Source: Pseudomonadota bacterium
GTDB taxonomy: Bacteria > Pseudomonadota > Gammaproteobacteria > Steroidobacterales > Steroidobacteraceae
Assembly: GCA_021792755.1 (NCBI GenBank)
Contig: JAJYUA010000012.1
Location: 1-64,000 of the forward strand
Direction: 5' to 3'
Length of the DNA: 64,000 nt
Positions 53,947 to 63,373 of this stretch are shown piece after piece; position 1 is the first letter of the stretch, and each line of letters starts with the position of its first letter. The notes beneath the pieces are model-generated. The model was not told the DNA's origin. It searched no databases and was given only the letters and a program-made list of their open reading frames with translations. Made by a program: the position numbers and the translations under genes.

Positions 53947-54040
53947 GCCGCCGCCGCCCCGGCGGCGAACGACCGGCCAGGATGGCCGGGCCGGACGCGG
54001 GCGCCAGGGATGGCTACTCGTCATATACAATGCGGCGCTC

Positions 54041-56755
54041 GTGAGCCGCAGCGACATCCAATTTCCCCCGGAGCATGCAGCGCTGCGGGAAGACGTTCAC
54101 GCCCTCGGGGACCTGATCGGACAGATCCTGCGCGAGCAGGGCGGACAGCCGCTTTTCGATCTGGTCGAGCTCGACCGCCGCGCGGCCATCGCCCGCCGCG
54201 AGGGCGACAAGCAGGCCCGGCTCGAGCTCGCCGCCTCTGTGAAGGACCGCCCCCCCGAGCTGGCTCGCGATCTGGTGCGGGCCTTTTCCATGTGGTTCAG
54301 GGCGGTCAATCTCGCCGAGAACGTGCACCGTGTCCGCCGCCGCCGCGAATACTTCCGCAGCACCGACCATCCCCAGCCAGGGGGGGTAAGAAGCGCCATC
54401 GCACAGCTGAAATCCCGCGGTCTTGCGCTCGAGGAGACGCTCTCCCTCGTCGGCGACCTGCGCATCGAGCCGGTATTCGCCGCGCACGCCCTGGCGGCGA
54501 CCCGCCGCACGCTGCTGCGCAAGCAGCTGCGCGTGGCAGAGCGCCTGCTGCGGCTTGGCCCTGGACTGACGTCGCAGGAATCGGGCAGCCTCTGGAGCGG
54601 CATCCGCTTCGAGCTCACCACCGCCTGGCAGACCGAGGACGTGCCGCGCACGCAGCTCACCGTGGGGGATGAGCGCGAGCAGATCCTTTTCTATCTGGTC
54701 GAGATCCTCTACCACGTGGTCCCGGCGTTCTACGAGGAGATCTCCCAGGCGATCTGCGAAATCTACGGCGTACCGGCCGACTCTCTCGATCTGCCCTGCA
54801 TCGTACGCTTCGGCTCCTGGGTCGGCGGGGACATGGACAGCAACCCCGACGTGCACGCCAAGACCATCCGCGAGACCTTCGCCCGGCACCAGCAACTTAT
54901 CCTCAACGCGTACTTCGAGGAATGCCAGACGCTCGCCGAGCGGCTCTCGCAGAGCGAGGAGCGAACGAGCATCTCGGCGAAGCTCGCCCAGCGCATCGAG
55001 GATTACATGCGGCTCGCTCCGGGAACTCGCAGCGCCGCGCCGGCGCGACGCGAGCGCATGCCGTACCGGCTGTTCCTGATGCAGCTCGCCAAGCGGCTGC
55101 GCCACACCTATGAAGGGCGGGCCAACGGTTACCAAGATGCGCGGCAATTCCGCGGCGACGTGCAGCTCATCGCCGACAGCCTGCTCGCCGGCAAGGGCGA
55201 GCATGCCGGACTGTTTCACATCCGCAGGCTCCTGCGCCGCATCGACACGTTCGGTTTCCATCTGGCGAGCCTCGATGTGCGCCAGCACGCGGCCGTGCTG
55301 CACCGCATCATCTCGCAGGGCGGTGACGATCCCGCCTGGCCCGATCGCACCGGCGCCGAGCGCACCCGGCTGCTCGCTGACGCTCTGAACAAGGATGCCG
55401 GCCCGCGCGTCGAGCTCGATGCGCTCGGCAAGCGCAATCTGGCCGTCTTTGAGGCCTTTGCGCAAATCCGGCACCGCTACGGACCGCGAGCCGTCGGATA
55501 TTTCATCGTCAGTGGCGCGAAGGGCCCCGATGACGTCCTGGCGGCGTTGCTGCTTGCCCGCTGGGCATCGATCTACGACAAGAACACCAACCAGGTCACG
55601 CTCGACATCGCGCCGCAGTTCGAGTCGATCGCCGCGCTCGAGCGCTCGGGGGAAATCCTGCGCGAGCTGCTCGCCGAGCCGGCCTACCGCCGGCACATCA
55701 AGGCCCGCAACCTCTGCCAGGGCGTGCTGATCGGCTACTCCGACAGCAACAAGGAAGCGGGTCCCTGCGCATCGCGGCTGTCGATCCACCAGGCACAAGC
55801 CGCGCTCGCCGAAACCATCGGATCGACCGGCCACCGCTACGTCATCATGCACGTGCGTGGCGGCAGCACCGCCCGCGGCGGCGGCCGCATCGACGCCGTG
55901 CTGAAATCAGCGCCGACGAGCGCAGTCAACGGTGTGCTGCGCCTGCGCGAGCAGGGCGAGACCATCAAGCAGGGCTACGGCCTGCGGCCGATCGCGATGC
56001 GCACCCTGGAGCGGGCCTTCAACGCTTTGAGCCTCGCCCCGACCGAGCGCAACGCGTCGGGAGTCCCCGCTGCCCATCTGGAGTGCGCCGCGACGCTCGC
56101 CTCGGCCAGCCGCGAGGCCTATCGGCGTCTGGTGTACGACGAGCACGAATTCCACGATTTCTTCCGCGCGGTGACCCCGATCGACGTCATCGAGCGGATG
56201 CAGGTCGGCTCGCGCACGGTGCACCGTCAGGAAGGCTCGGGACTTGCGGGCCTGCTGCCAGTTCCATGGGTGTTCGCCTGGACCCAGACCCGGCACATGC
56301 TGCCCGGCTGGTATGGCGCAGGCACCGGCATCGCCGCGGCGGTCGAGCGCCACGGGGCCTCACGGCTACGCGAGGCCTGCGCCCAATGGCACTTCCTGCG
56401 CCATCTCATCAACGACATCGAGGCCATGCTGGCGCGCGCGGACCTGGAAATCGCCTCCGCCTACAACGTGTTGGCGCCCGAGGGAATGCGCCGCTTCGCC
56501 GAGACGATCCGCGCCGAATACGAGCGCACCCGCGAGCAGGTGCTGTGGCTGAAGGATGCCACCGAGCTGCTCGACGGCGATCCGATGCTCCAGCGTGCCA
56601 TCCGGCTGCGCAATCCGTACATCGACCCGATGAACCTGATGCAGGTGGAGCTGCTTGCGCGCTGGCGCGCCGGCGGCGGCAACGATCGCGGCCTGTTCGA
56701 GGCGCTGCTCGCCAGCCTGACCGGCATCGCGCAGGGACTGCAGAGCACCGCCTGA
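54041..56755 (+). CDS. ppc: phosphoenolpyruvate carboxylase family protein with altered active-site motif
   Basis: 904 residues from GTG 54041 (E. coli Ppc 883). Full-length similarity: CIVRFGSWVGGDMDSNPDVH, FGFHLASLDVRQHAAVLHRI, LIGYSDSNKEAGPCASRLSI, HVRGGSTARGGGRIDAVLKS and AMLARADLEIASAYNVLA. The usual catalytic signature TAHPTE is replaced by AAHALA (EPVFAAHALAATRRTLLRKQ): His is kept, Pro-Thr-Glu is lost. The second motif GRGGSxGRGG is VRGGSTARGG. The enzyme normally adds bicarbonate to PEP to give oxaloacetate; these changes make activity uncertain. No clear ribosome binding site is seen. Confidence 0.85.
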   Translation: MSRSDIQFPPEHAALREDVHALGDLIGQILREQGGQPLFDLVELDRRAAIARREGDKQARLELAASVKDRPPELARDLVRAFSMWFRAVNLAENVHRVRRRREYFRSTDHPQPGGVRSAIAQLKSRGLALEETLSLVGDLRIEPVFAAHALAATRRTLLRKQLRVAERLLRLGPGLTSQESGSLWSGIRFELTTAWQTEDVPRTQLTVGDEREQILFYLVEILYHVVPAFYEEISQAICEIYGVPADSLDLPCIVRFGSWVGGDMDSNPDVHAKTIRETFARHQQLILNAYFEECQTLAERLSQSEERTSISAKLAQRIEDYMRLAPGTRSAAPARRERMPYRLFLMQLAKRLRHTYEGRANGYQDARQFRGDVQLIADSLLAGKGEHAGLFHIRRLLRRIDTFGFHLASLDVRQHAAVLHRIISQGGDDPAWPDRTGAERTRLLADALNKDAGPRVELDALGKRNLAVFEAFAQIRHRYGPRAVGYFIVSGAKGPDDVLAALLLARWASIYDKNTNQVTLDIAPQFESIAALERSGEILRELLAEPAYRRHIKARNLCQGVLIGYSDSNKEAGPCASRLSIHQAQAALAETIGSTGHRYVIMHVRGGSTARGGGRIDAVLKSAPTSAVNGVLRLREQGETIKQGYGLRPIAMRTLERAFNALSLAPTERNASGVPAAHLECAATLASASREAYRRLVYDEHEFHDFFRAVTPIDVIERMQVGSRTVHRQEGSGLAGLLPVPWVFAWTQTRHMLPGWYGAGTGIAAAVERHGASRLREACAQWHFLRHLINDIEAMLARADLEIASAYNVLAPEGMRRFAETIRAEYERTREQVLWLKDATELLDGDPMLQRAIRLRNPYIDPMNLMQVELLARWRAGGGNDRGLFEALLASLTGIAQGLQSTA

Positions 56756-56773
56756 TCCCCCCGGACCCGCCCC

Positions 56774-57274
56774 ATGAGCACAGACATCACCCTCCGCCCC
56801 ATCGGCCGCCATGACATCCCGCAGGTGCTCGCCTTCATCCGCGATCTGGCCCGCTACGAGCGCCTGGAGCACGAAGTCCTCGCCTCGGAGCAGGACCTGA
56901 GCGAGGCGCTGTTCGGCGAGCCTCGCTACGCCGAGGTGGTATTCGCCTGTCTCGGGCCCAAGCCGGTGGGGTTTGCGCTGTTCTTTCACAACTTCTCGAC
57001 CTTCAAGGGCCGTCCCGGCATCTACCTGGAGGATCTGTACGTGCAGCCGGAGATGCGCGGCCGGGGGATCGGGCGCAGACTCCTCGAATGGCTCGCCCGC
57101 ACGGCCCTCGAGCGGCGCTGCTCCCGCTTGGAATGGGCGGTGCTCGACTGGAACGCGCCTTCCATCGCCTTCTACGAGAGCCTCGGCGCGCGCCCGCTCG
57201 ACGAGTGGCGCACGTTCCGCCTGACAGGGTCCGCGCTCGAGCAACTCGGGCGTCGCGAGTCCCCGGACTCCTGA
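56774..57274 (+). CDS. GNAT family N-acetyltransferase
   Basis: 166 residues. The acetyl-CoA loop is LYVQPEMRGRGIGRRLLEWL, preceded by RPGIYLED and followed by NAPSIAFYESLGARPLDEWR. It resembles the spermidine/diamine acetyltransferase (SSAT-like) group by length and by the start IRPIGRHDIPQVLAFIRDLA-type pattern. The substrate is unknown. It lies 18 bases after ppc and may share its transcript. Confidence 0.9.
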   Translation: MSTDITLRPIGRHDIPQVLAFIRDLARYERLEHEVLASEQDLSEALFGEPRYAEVVFACLGPKPVGFALFFHNFSTFKGRPGIYLEDLYVQPEMRGRGIGRRLLEWLARTALERRCSRLEWAVLDWNAPSIAFYESLGARPLDEWRTFRLTGSALEQLGRRESPDS

Positions 57275-57303
57275 GGCGCCAGCCGTGCCGCTGCCGCCCG
57301 ACG

Positions 57304-57344
57304 TTGAACGAGCGCACTGAACGGGCGCTGAACGGACACTGAAC
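57304..57344. repeat. CTGAAC direct repeats at 11-base spacing
   Basis: TTGAAC at 57304 and CTGAAC at 57317, 57328 and 57339 lie in phase with about one helical turn (13, 11 and 11 bases). They are 64-104 bases upstream of the SYLF gene. Direct repeats with an 11-base period are typical binding sites of OmpR/PhoB-type response regulators. Confidence 0.5.
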
Positions 57345-57407
57345 ACGCAGCACAACTCCCGCATTGCCATGCTCTGCGGTAAGCTTCAGGCATTGGAGGC
57401 ACCTGTT

Positions 57408-58232
57408 ATGCACATTCGCTCTCGCTTGCTCTCGGCACTGGCCGGCACCCTGATCGCATTCGCGTCGATCGCCGCACACGCCCAGGCCCGTCAGGAAGGC
57501 CGGCTCCTGCTGGCCACCCAGGTGCTTAGCGACCTGCAAGGCACGCACGACCAGGGCATCCCGACGTGGCTGCTGCAGCGCGCCTACGGCATCGCGGTCA
57601 TCCCGGGCCTCACGAAGGTCGCCTTCTTCTTCGGCGGGCAGCGCGGACACGGAGTCCTGGTCGTTCGCAAGCCCGACGGGCAGTTCTCCGATCCGGTGTT
57701 CATCACCCTCACCGGCGGCAGCTTCGGCTTCCAGTGGGGCGTCCAGAAGACCGACCTCGTGCTGGTATTCACCTCGCGCAAGGGTGTCGCCGGCATACAG
57801 GGTGGCAAGCTCACGCTGGGAGCCGGCGCCTCGGTGGCGGCCGGTCCCGTGGGCCGGGAGGCCTCCGCCTCCACCGTCCAGACCTTCAACGCGGCGGTAT
57901 ACTCCTACTCGCACAACGAGGGATTGTTTGCGGGTATTTCGATCCACGGCGCGGAGATCAATGTCGACAACGGAGCGGACGCGCGCTTCTACCACCAGCC
58001 TAAGGTTCGCGCCTCGGACATCCTTTCCGGCTCGGTGGCCACCGACGATTTCGCCGCGCAGCGCTTCTTGCACGCGGTTGCGGTGGCTTCGGGCGCCGAG
58101 GCGGCCTCCTCTTCGGCTGCTGCGCCGCCCAGGGCCGCCGCGCCGGGCCCGGAGCCGGCGCAGCCGAATACGCCGGCGGCCCAGGCATTTCCCCTGCAGG
58201 ATCAGAACCCCGGCAGCAACCCGCCAAACTAG
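57408..58232 (+). CDS. SYLF domain (YSC84-like) lipid-binding protein, exported
   Basis: 274 residues. A signal peptide ends around AAHAQA (residues about 1-25). The SYLF/YSC84 domain follows (LLQRAYGIAVIPGLTKVAFF, FGGQRGHGVLVVRKPDGQFS, DPVFITLTGGSFGFQWGVQK, DLVLVFTSRKGVAGIQGGKL), known to bind lipids or phosphoinositides. The C-terminal ~50 residues are Ala/Pro-rich and disordered. GGAGG precedes ATG 57408. It is probably periplasmic and stress-related; the CTGAAC repeats upstream suggest two-component control. Confidence 0.88.
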   Translation: MHIRSRLLSALAGTLIAFASIAAHAQARQEGRLLLATQVLSDLQGTHDQGIPTWLLQRAYGIAVIPGLTKVAFFFGGQRGHGVLVVRKPDGQFSDPVFITLTGGSFGFQWGVQKTDLVLVFTSRKGVAGIQGGKLTLGAGASVAAGPVGREASASTVQTFNAAVYSYSHNEGLFAGISIHGAEINVDNGADARFYHQPKVRASDILSGSVATDDFAAQRFLHAVAVASGAEAASSSAAAPPRAAAPGPEPAQPNTPAAQAFPLQDQNPGSNPPN

Positions 58233-58513
58233 CCCGGTATGCAACGCGCTGCAGCGGGCACGACGCCGTCCCGCCCGGCCCTGCTGCGCCACGGTAGGCG
58301 AAAACGGTGGGCGAGAAACGTGATTTTGCTTGCTCGTCTGCCGCTTTCTGCGGCGGGCCCTCGCTGTGCCCATAGCGGACGCCCGGCGCCGTCCGTCCCG
58401 CCATCCCAAAGGGGGGGCCGGGGGCCTGAGGCGGGTGCGGCACGGTACCCGCAGGGGTTGCGGCAGGGTCTCCTGAACGACACCGATGCCGGCAACGGCG
58501 GGCGCGCCGCCGC

Positions 58514-59089
58514 CTAGGAGCGTTTGGCGGCCGGGTGATCCGGCGCGAGCACTTCGGCGCTGAGATAGGTACTGAGCGTCACTTGGTGCGGGATGCAGGT
58601 GGTGTGGTAGCGGATATCGCGGGTCGCGAACAGCGGCAGGAAGCTGCGCTTGAACTGCCCGATCAGCTCGCAGTCGCCGCCCTCGTCAAAGCCGGTGTTG
58701 GAGGGTGCGAGCACCACGGTATGCCAATGCGCCTGCACCTTCGGGGCTGATTTTCCGCCTTTCCCAGCCTGGGCGGCCGGCACCAGCACTTGCATGCTCA
58801 CCCTCACCCCGGGGAAGGGGCCGGGTCTTCCCATGGGACTCGAGCACGGTTCTTCGCGGACCTTGAGGTGCCGCGCGCCGAGCTTCCAGAGCATGTGCCG
58901 GATCTTGTCTCGCAGGCCGTCACAGGAGTAATGCGTCGTGAACCCCATGTAGACGAACTGGATGTGCCGGGGCACCCAGACAGCCGGCACGTGGGCTGCC
59001 CCGCCGGCCGATGTCGCCCAGGCGGGCAAGGACAGCAGGGCGCTCGCCAGCGCCACCATGGCCGATCGATGGAAAGCGGTTGCAGGCAT
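58514..59089 (-). CDS. secreted protein of unknown function
   Basis: 191 residues. A signal peptide (HRSAMVALASALLSLPAWAT) is followed by a compact mature part with several Cys (HYSCDGLRDKIRHMLWKLGA, VREEPCSSPMGRPGPFPGVR, GGDCELIGQFKRSFLPLFAT, RYHTTCIPHQVTLSTYLSAE). Four Cys could form two disulfides in the periplasm. An AGGAG sequence precedes ATG 59089. No family is recognised. Confidence 0.7.
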   Translation of the reverse strand: MPATAFHRSAMVALASALLSLPAWATSAGGAAHVPAVWVPRHIQFVYMGFTTHYSCDGLRDKIRHMLWKLGARHLKVREEPCSSPMGRPGPFPGVRVSMQVLVPAAQAGKGGKSAPKVQAHWHTVVLAPSNTGFDEGGDCELIGQFKRSFLPLFATRDIRYHTTCIPHQVTLSTYLSAEVLAPDHPAAKRS

Positions 59090-59208
59090 GACGGCTTTCT
59101 CCTCATCCCGGTCAGGGTTCAGTGCGATAGACCTCAACGGGCCGCGATCGTTCGGGTTGACCGGCGTCGGAGCAAGGCCCGGCCCGGGCGCGACCGCCTC
59201 GATCGGGG

Positions 59209-59562
59209 TCAGGTGACGTACGGGGAAACCACCATGCAGACCACGGTGACCGACAGCAATATCGCGGCAATCCGCTGCGAAACGGCTGGCGAGCGGCGCA
59301 TCGCCCCCTGCACCGCCGCCGCGGCGACGGCACACAGCGCCCCGATCGCCAGCGTCGTCGCCATCGGTCCGCTCGAGCCCCGGATCGCGATGCCCCAGAG
59401 CGCGAGGCCCGCGGCGATCGTCAATGCCGCCGCCACCATCTGCGCCCGAAACAACTTCGGCGTCAGCTCGAACAACGAGTGCGTCAGGGCGAGCGTCGAG
59501 CCGGCCCAGAACACGCCGGAGAGCGCGTGCAGCGAGAGCAGGATCATCAACAAAATGCGCAT
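59209..59562 (-). CDS. small four-helix membrane protein
   Basis: 117 residues with four hydrophobic segments (about 2-20, 40-58, 68-85 and 97-114). ATG 59562 is chosen for its GGAGGTGCCT box. The pattern (LHALSGVFWAGSTLALTHSL) recalls small CopD/DUF2269-like integral membrane proteins but does not settle a family. It lies upstream of the secreted protein gene on the same strand, 119 bases apart, possibly as an operon. Confidence 0.7.
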   Translation of the reverse strand: MRILLMILLSLHALSGVFWAGSTLALTHSLFELTPKLFRAQMVAAALTIAAGLALWGIAIRGSSGPMATTLAIGALCAVAAAAVQGAMRRSPAVSQRIAAILLSVTVVCMVVSPYVT

Positions 59563-59601
59563 AGGCACCTCCGCTGCGGCCGACGGACGGCGGCCGGCCG
59601 C

Positions 59602-60240
59602 TCAAACGACATTGGAGTAGGTGACTCCGCAGCCGCCCAGGCCGCAGTAGCCGTCCGGATTCTTGGCGAGGTACTGTTGGTGGTAATCCTCGGCATAGTA
59701 GAAGACGAGTGCGGGCCGGATCTCGGTCGTGATGGCGCCGCGGCCGGCGGCCGTGAGGCGCGCCTGGTAGGCCGTTCTGGAGGCTTCCGCGGCCCGCTGC
59801 TGCGCCTCATCGAAAGTATGGATGACCGAGCGGTACTGGGTCCCCACATCCCCCCCCTGGCGCATGCCCTGCGTGGGGTCGTGGGACTCCCAGAACGCCT
59901 TGAGCAGGTCGCCGTAGGCGATCCTGTCAGGATCGAAGATCACGCGGACCACCTCGGCATGCCCCGTGAGTCCCGTGCAGACTTCCCGGTAGGTCGGGTG
60001 GGGTGTGAAACCGCCCGCATAGCCGACCGCCGTGGAATGGACGCCCGGCAGCTGCCAGTACCGCCGTTCGGCGCCCCAGAAACAGCCCAGGCCGAACACG
60101 GCCTGATGCAGACCCGCCGGGAAAGGCGGCACGATGCGATGCCCGTTGACGTAGTGGACCTGCGGCACCTCGAGCGGGGTGTCGCGGCCGGGCAGCGCCT
60201 CGGCGGCGGTAGGCAGGACGGACTTGTTCTGCAAGGCCAT
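59602..60240 (-). CDS. msrA: peptide methionine sulfoxide reductase MsrA
   Basis: 212 residues. The active-site motif [20 protein letters not shown] contains the catalytic Cys; [40 protein letters not shown] and [25 protein letters not shown] follow. Resolving Cys residues are near the C-terminus ([15 protein letters not shown]). It repairs methionine-S-sulfoxide in oxidised proteins. The end resembles the E. coli MsrA arrangement. Confidence 0.95.
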   Translation of the reverse strand: MALQNKSVLPTAAEALPGRDTPLEVPQVHYVNGHRIVPPFPAGLHQAVFGLGCFWGAERRYWQLPGVHSTAVGYAGGFTPHPTYREVCTGLTGHAEVVRVIFDPDRIAYGDLLKAFWESHDPTQGMRQGGDVGTQYRSVIHTFDEAQQRAAEASRTAYQARLTAAGRGAITTEIRPALVFYYAEDYHQQYLAKNPDGYCGLGGCGVTYSNVV

Positions 60241-60351
60241 GGGGCCAACCTCCTAGGGGAGCCTCGGATCGACCACGCGCGCCCGCGAAGGCTCCCTGCG
60301 CATGATAGCGGCTTGCGCCTGCGAGGGCTCGCACCTTAAGCTTCGCGCGCC

Positions 60352-60618
60352 ATGGGAATCAGCCAGCCACAGAATCTCAGCATACCCCCGATCGAGCACC
60401 AGCGACCGTACGGGGTGCGCGTCAGCCTGCCGCCGGGCGACCCGTTCCGAAAACTCCTCGGGCCGGAGTGGAACCGGGTGCATTGGTTCGCCACTTCCAA
60501 TGAGCGCGACGCTGCGCTCGCGGAGATGAGCCGGCGTCACGAGTACTCCCGCTCGGGCGACAGGCCCGCGCTGGTGTTCGAGAAGGTCGAGAACCTCGCC
60601 GAGAGCCGCGGACTCTAA
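60352..60618 (+). CDS. small hypothetical protein (88 aa)
   Basis: A soluble protein reading YGVRVSLPPGDPFRKLLGPE, HWFATSNERDAALAEMSRRH and SRSGDRPALVFEKVEN. The frame and composition look genuine and the sequence has the feel of a conserved small protein, but I recognise no family. It lies between msrA and the patatin gene with no clear partner. Confidence 0.55.
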   Translation: MGISQPQNLSIPPIEHQRPYGVRVSLPPGDPFRKLLGPEWNRVHWFATSNERDAALAEMSRRHEYSRSGDRPALVFEKVENLAESRGL

Positions 60619-60882
60619 ATCTGTAGCGCCGGATCGGGCTTGCCGGCCCGGCGCAGCCGTTGACCGGTGCCGAGCGGCGAGGGATGGTTTTTGCTCACCG
60701 TTCGCATCGCTGCGCCGTCCGCGCCGCGCGCAAGCCCCGGGCGTGCATCCTCGGCCACCCGCCCGGCGCAGCGCTGCTTCGCGGCATGCCACCGCCGCGC
60801 GCTGCGGCGGGCACCTGCCGTTGCGGGGCCTGGGCGGAGGCGTCCTCCCGCGCAGTCGCCCCAGGAGCTTTGAGCGCCTTCG

Positions 60883-63270
60883 CTAGAACGTGCGCCCCAG
60901 GAACAGGTAGAACGTCTGGTGGCCGTGGTCGTCGAAGCCGCTGCCGAGGTAAATCGGCCCCAGGAACGTGTCCAGGCCGAAGAACACGCTCGCGTCCTTG
61001 TGCATCGTGCTCCAACGGATGTCGCTCATGTTCCGCCAGACGTTGCCCGCCTCCAGCGACATCCCCAGGTACACCGGCACGTCGAGATAGCCGGGCCCAC
61101 CTCGGTCGATCTTGCGGTACAACAGCAGGCGCGCGATGCCGTAGTGCGGGCCGTACAGCGAATATTGCTTCAGTCCCGACAGGTTGAGAAAGCCCCCGAG
61201 CGGGAACTCCATGCGCAAATCGGTGGCGCGGTCGAGCAGGCTTCCGCCCGAGACCGAGAACGCCACGGTATTGCGGTCGCGCCAGGTGTGGGCGGCCAGA
61301 AAATCGAACGTCACCCGGTTGTAGCTCGACTGCGGCCCGATCACCTGGTGCGCGCTGCTCCACTGCAGCGTCGCCTGCTCGCCGGAGTGCGGAAAGTTGA
61401 TGTTGTCGAGCGTGTCGTAGCTGAAGCGCAGAAAATAGGTGAACGAGCCGAAGGGCTGCTGCGCCGGAAACGGCAGCAGCGGATCGCCCGGGTCGCCGAC
61501 GGTCAGCCGCGTATGGCCCTCCTCGCGGTACGCTCCGGCGCGCACCTCGCCCCAGTCGCTGAACTGCTTGCCGAGATCCAGGCCGTAACGGAACGTGTGT
61601 GCCCGATACACCGCTCGCAAGCTCTGGCCGATGAAATACGGCAGATCGCTCGCCTCGACCGACACCTGCGGCATCACGAACCAGCCGGAGAATTTCGAGA
61701 ACGGCAGGTACACCTCGGTCGCGAGCCGCGAGGTCTGACCGATCTCCCCGTCCGTCACCCACTCCCCGCCCGAGCGGGTGATCTCGGACATCACATAGCG
61801 GGCCGCCGCCTCGTAGGTGGCGTCACCGGAGAAGTCATCCCGCAGGCTCAAGCCGAAGCGCATGTAATTCGGGCCGATCGAGGCGCCGCGCGCGTCGATG
61901 AGCAGCCCATATCGGCCGTCCCGGCGCACCACGCGATAATCGAGCGTATCGAGGCCGCCTTGTCCATACAGCGTGGTGATGCGGCGGGCGATCGCATTGG
62001 GATTGAGGCGCTTGCCGACCATGTCGCCGAAGAGCTTCTCGATCGGCGCCGAGAACTGCGTCGAGCCCGTCTGGACCTTCACGAACTCGATGCGCGGCGG
62101 CGGCCGGCGCAGGCTCGCGCGGCGTCGCTCATAGCGCCGGTACTGCGCCGGGCTGACCGAGAAGGCCGAGAGCCGCTTGCGCATCTTCCACGCCGCGGCT
62201 TCTCCGATCGCGATCAGCTGGTTCACGTCCCCGAAGTCGAACGAGGAAATCCCGTCGAGCGTCGGCCGGATGAGCACATCGCGGGGCGTCAGCGAGGCGA
62301 GCTCCTTCCTGGACTTGCGCTCCATCAGAATCGTCAGCGCCTGGGCCGAAACGGACGCGACGCCATTGAGCTTATCGCGGGGCCGCAGCCGAGTACTCAC
62401 GTCCACCACGATCAATACATTCACCCCCATCGCCCGAGCCACATCCACCGGCACGTTGTCGGTGATGCCCCCGTCGACAAGCAATCGCCCGCTACGCGGC
62501 ACGGGCGCGAACACGCCCGGGGCGGACATGCTGGCCCGCATGGCACTGGTCAGGTCGCCCGAGTCCATGACCACCTTCTGGCCGGTCCGCAGATCCGTGG
62601 CCACGGCCCGAAAAGGGGTCGGCAGATCATTGAAATTCGTAATTCGAGCCACCGGCAGCGTCAGACGGCGCAGCATCTCGGTGAAGCTCTGTCCCTCGAT
62701 CAACCCCTGTGGCAGCACCAGATGCCAGCCCTTGACGCCGATCGGAAAATGCACCAGAAAGTTCTCATCCTCCTCCTTGCGACGCAGCGACAGATCCTGG
62801 CGCGGCGGCTGGTCCCGAAAGGCCTCCTGCCAGTTCAGCGATTTCACCACCGCCTCGATCTGCTTCGCGGTCAGACCGCTGGCGTACAGCCCTCCCACTA
62901 CGGCCCCCATGCTCGTGCCGGCAATGGCGTCGATCGGCACCCGCAGCTTCTGCAACACCCTGAGAACGCCGATGTGCGCAATGCCGCGCGCCCCGCCGCC
63001 CGAGAGCACCAAGCCGATCCGGTATCGTGGTGAGCCCGGACCCGCGGAAGCGGACCGCCGGGGGTCCGCTGGTGCGCCCGCGCTTGCGGCAGGGGGCCCC
63101 GGCGTCCCAGGCGGCCTCGAGGCCGCGCTCGCCGGCGGAAAGACGTACACCGTGGCCCGCAGGGCCTCAGTCCGTGGTGCGTGCGGCGCGGCATGCAGCA
63201 CCGGGGTCAAGCCGAGAAAAATTGCAATCCCCAGCACCCCGAGCCGGATGCTGCTCACCGCTTGTCTCAT
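60883..63270 (-). CDS. patatin-like phospholipase with C-terminal Omp85 barrel
   Basis: 795 residues. A signal peptide (about 1-27) and a Pro/Ala-rich stretch precede the patatin domain (about 83-290: IGLVLSGGGARGIAHIGVLR oxyanion loop, AIAGTSMGAVVGGLYASG nucleophile Ser, LLVDGGITDNVPVDVARAMG with the catalytic Asp). A POTRA-like segment (about 380-460: KLFGDMVGKRLNPNAIARRI) is followed by a beta-barrel (about 470-795) ending with Phe (FDDHGHQTFYLFLGRTF). This is a PlpD-like type V-related outer-membrane lipase. ATG 63270 is preferred over a longer frame. Confidence 0.9.
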   Translation of the reverse strand: MRQAVSSIRLGVLGIAIFLGLTPVLHAAPHAPRTEALRATVYVFPPASAASRPPGTPGPPAASAGAPADPRRSASAGPGSPRYRIGLVLSGGGARGIAHIGVLRVLQKLRVPIDAIAGTSMGAVVGGLYASGLTAKQIEAVVKSLNWQEAFRDQPPRQDLSLRRKEEDENFLVHFPIGVKGWHLVLPQGLIEGQSFTEMLRRLTLPVARITNFNDLPTPFRAVATDLRTGQKVVMDSGDLTSAMRASMSAPGVFAPVPRSGRLLVDGGITDNVPVDVARAMGVNVLIVVDVSTRLRPRDKLNGVASVSAQALTILMERKSRKELASLTPRDVLIRPTLDGISSFDFGDVNQLIAIGEAAAWKMRKRLSAFSVSPAQYRRYERRRASLRRPPPRIEFVKVQTGSTQFSAPIEKLFGDMVGKRLNPNAIARRITTLYGQGGLDTLDYRVVRRDGRYGLLIDARGASIGPNYMRFGLSLRDDFSGDATYEAAARYVMSEITRSGGEWVTDGEIGQTSRLATEVYLPFSKFSGWFVMPQVSVEASDLPYFIGQSLRAVYRAHTFRYGLDLGKQFSDWGEVRAGAYREEGHTRLTVGDPGDPLLPFPAQQPFGSFTYFLRFSYDTLDNINFPHSGEQATLQWSSAHQVIGPQSSYNRVTFDFLAAHTWRDRNTVAFSVSGGSLLDRATDLRMEFPLGGFLNLSGLKQYSLYGPHYGIARLLLYRKIDRGGPGYLDVPVYLGMSLEAGNVWRNMSDIRWSTMHKDASVFFGLDTFLGPIYLGSGFDDHGHQTFYLFLGRTF

Positions 63271-63373
63271 GCCGCGAGAATAGCAGCATCGCGGCGGGCT
63301 TCCTGCGGGCGTCGCGCCTCTCCCGCCGGGCAGACGTCTTGGACTGGAGCGGCAATGCGGTAGGATGCGCGCC

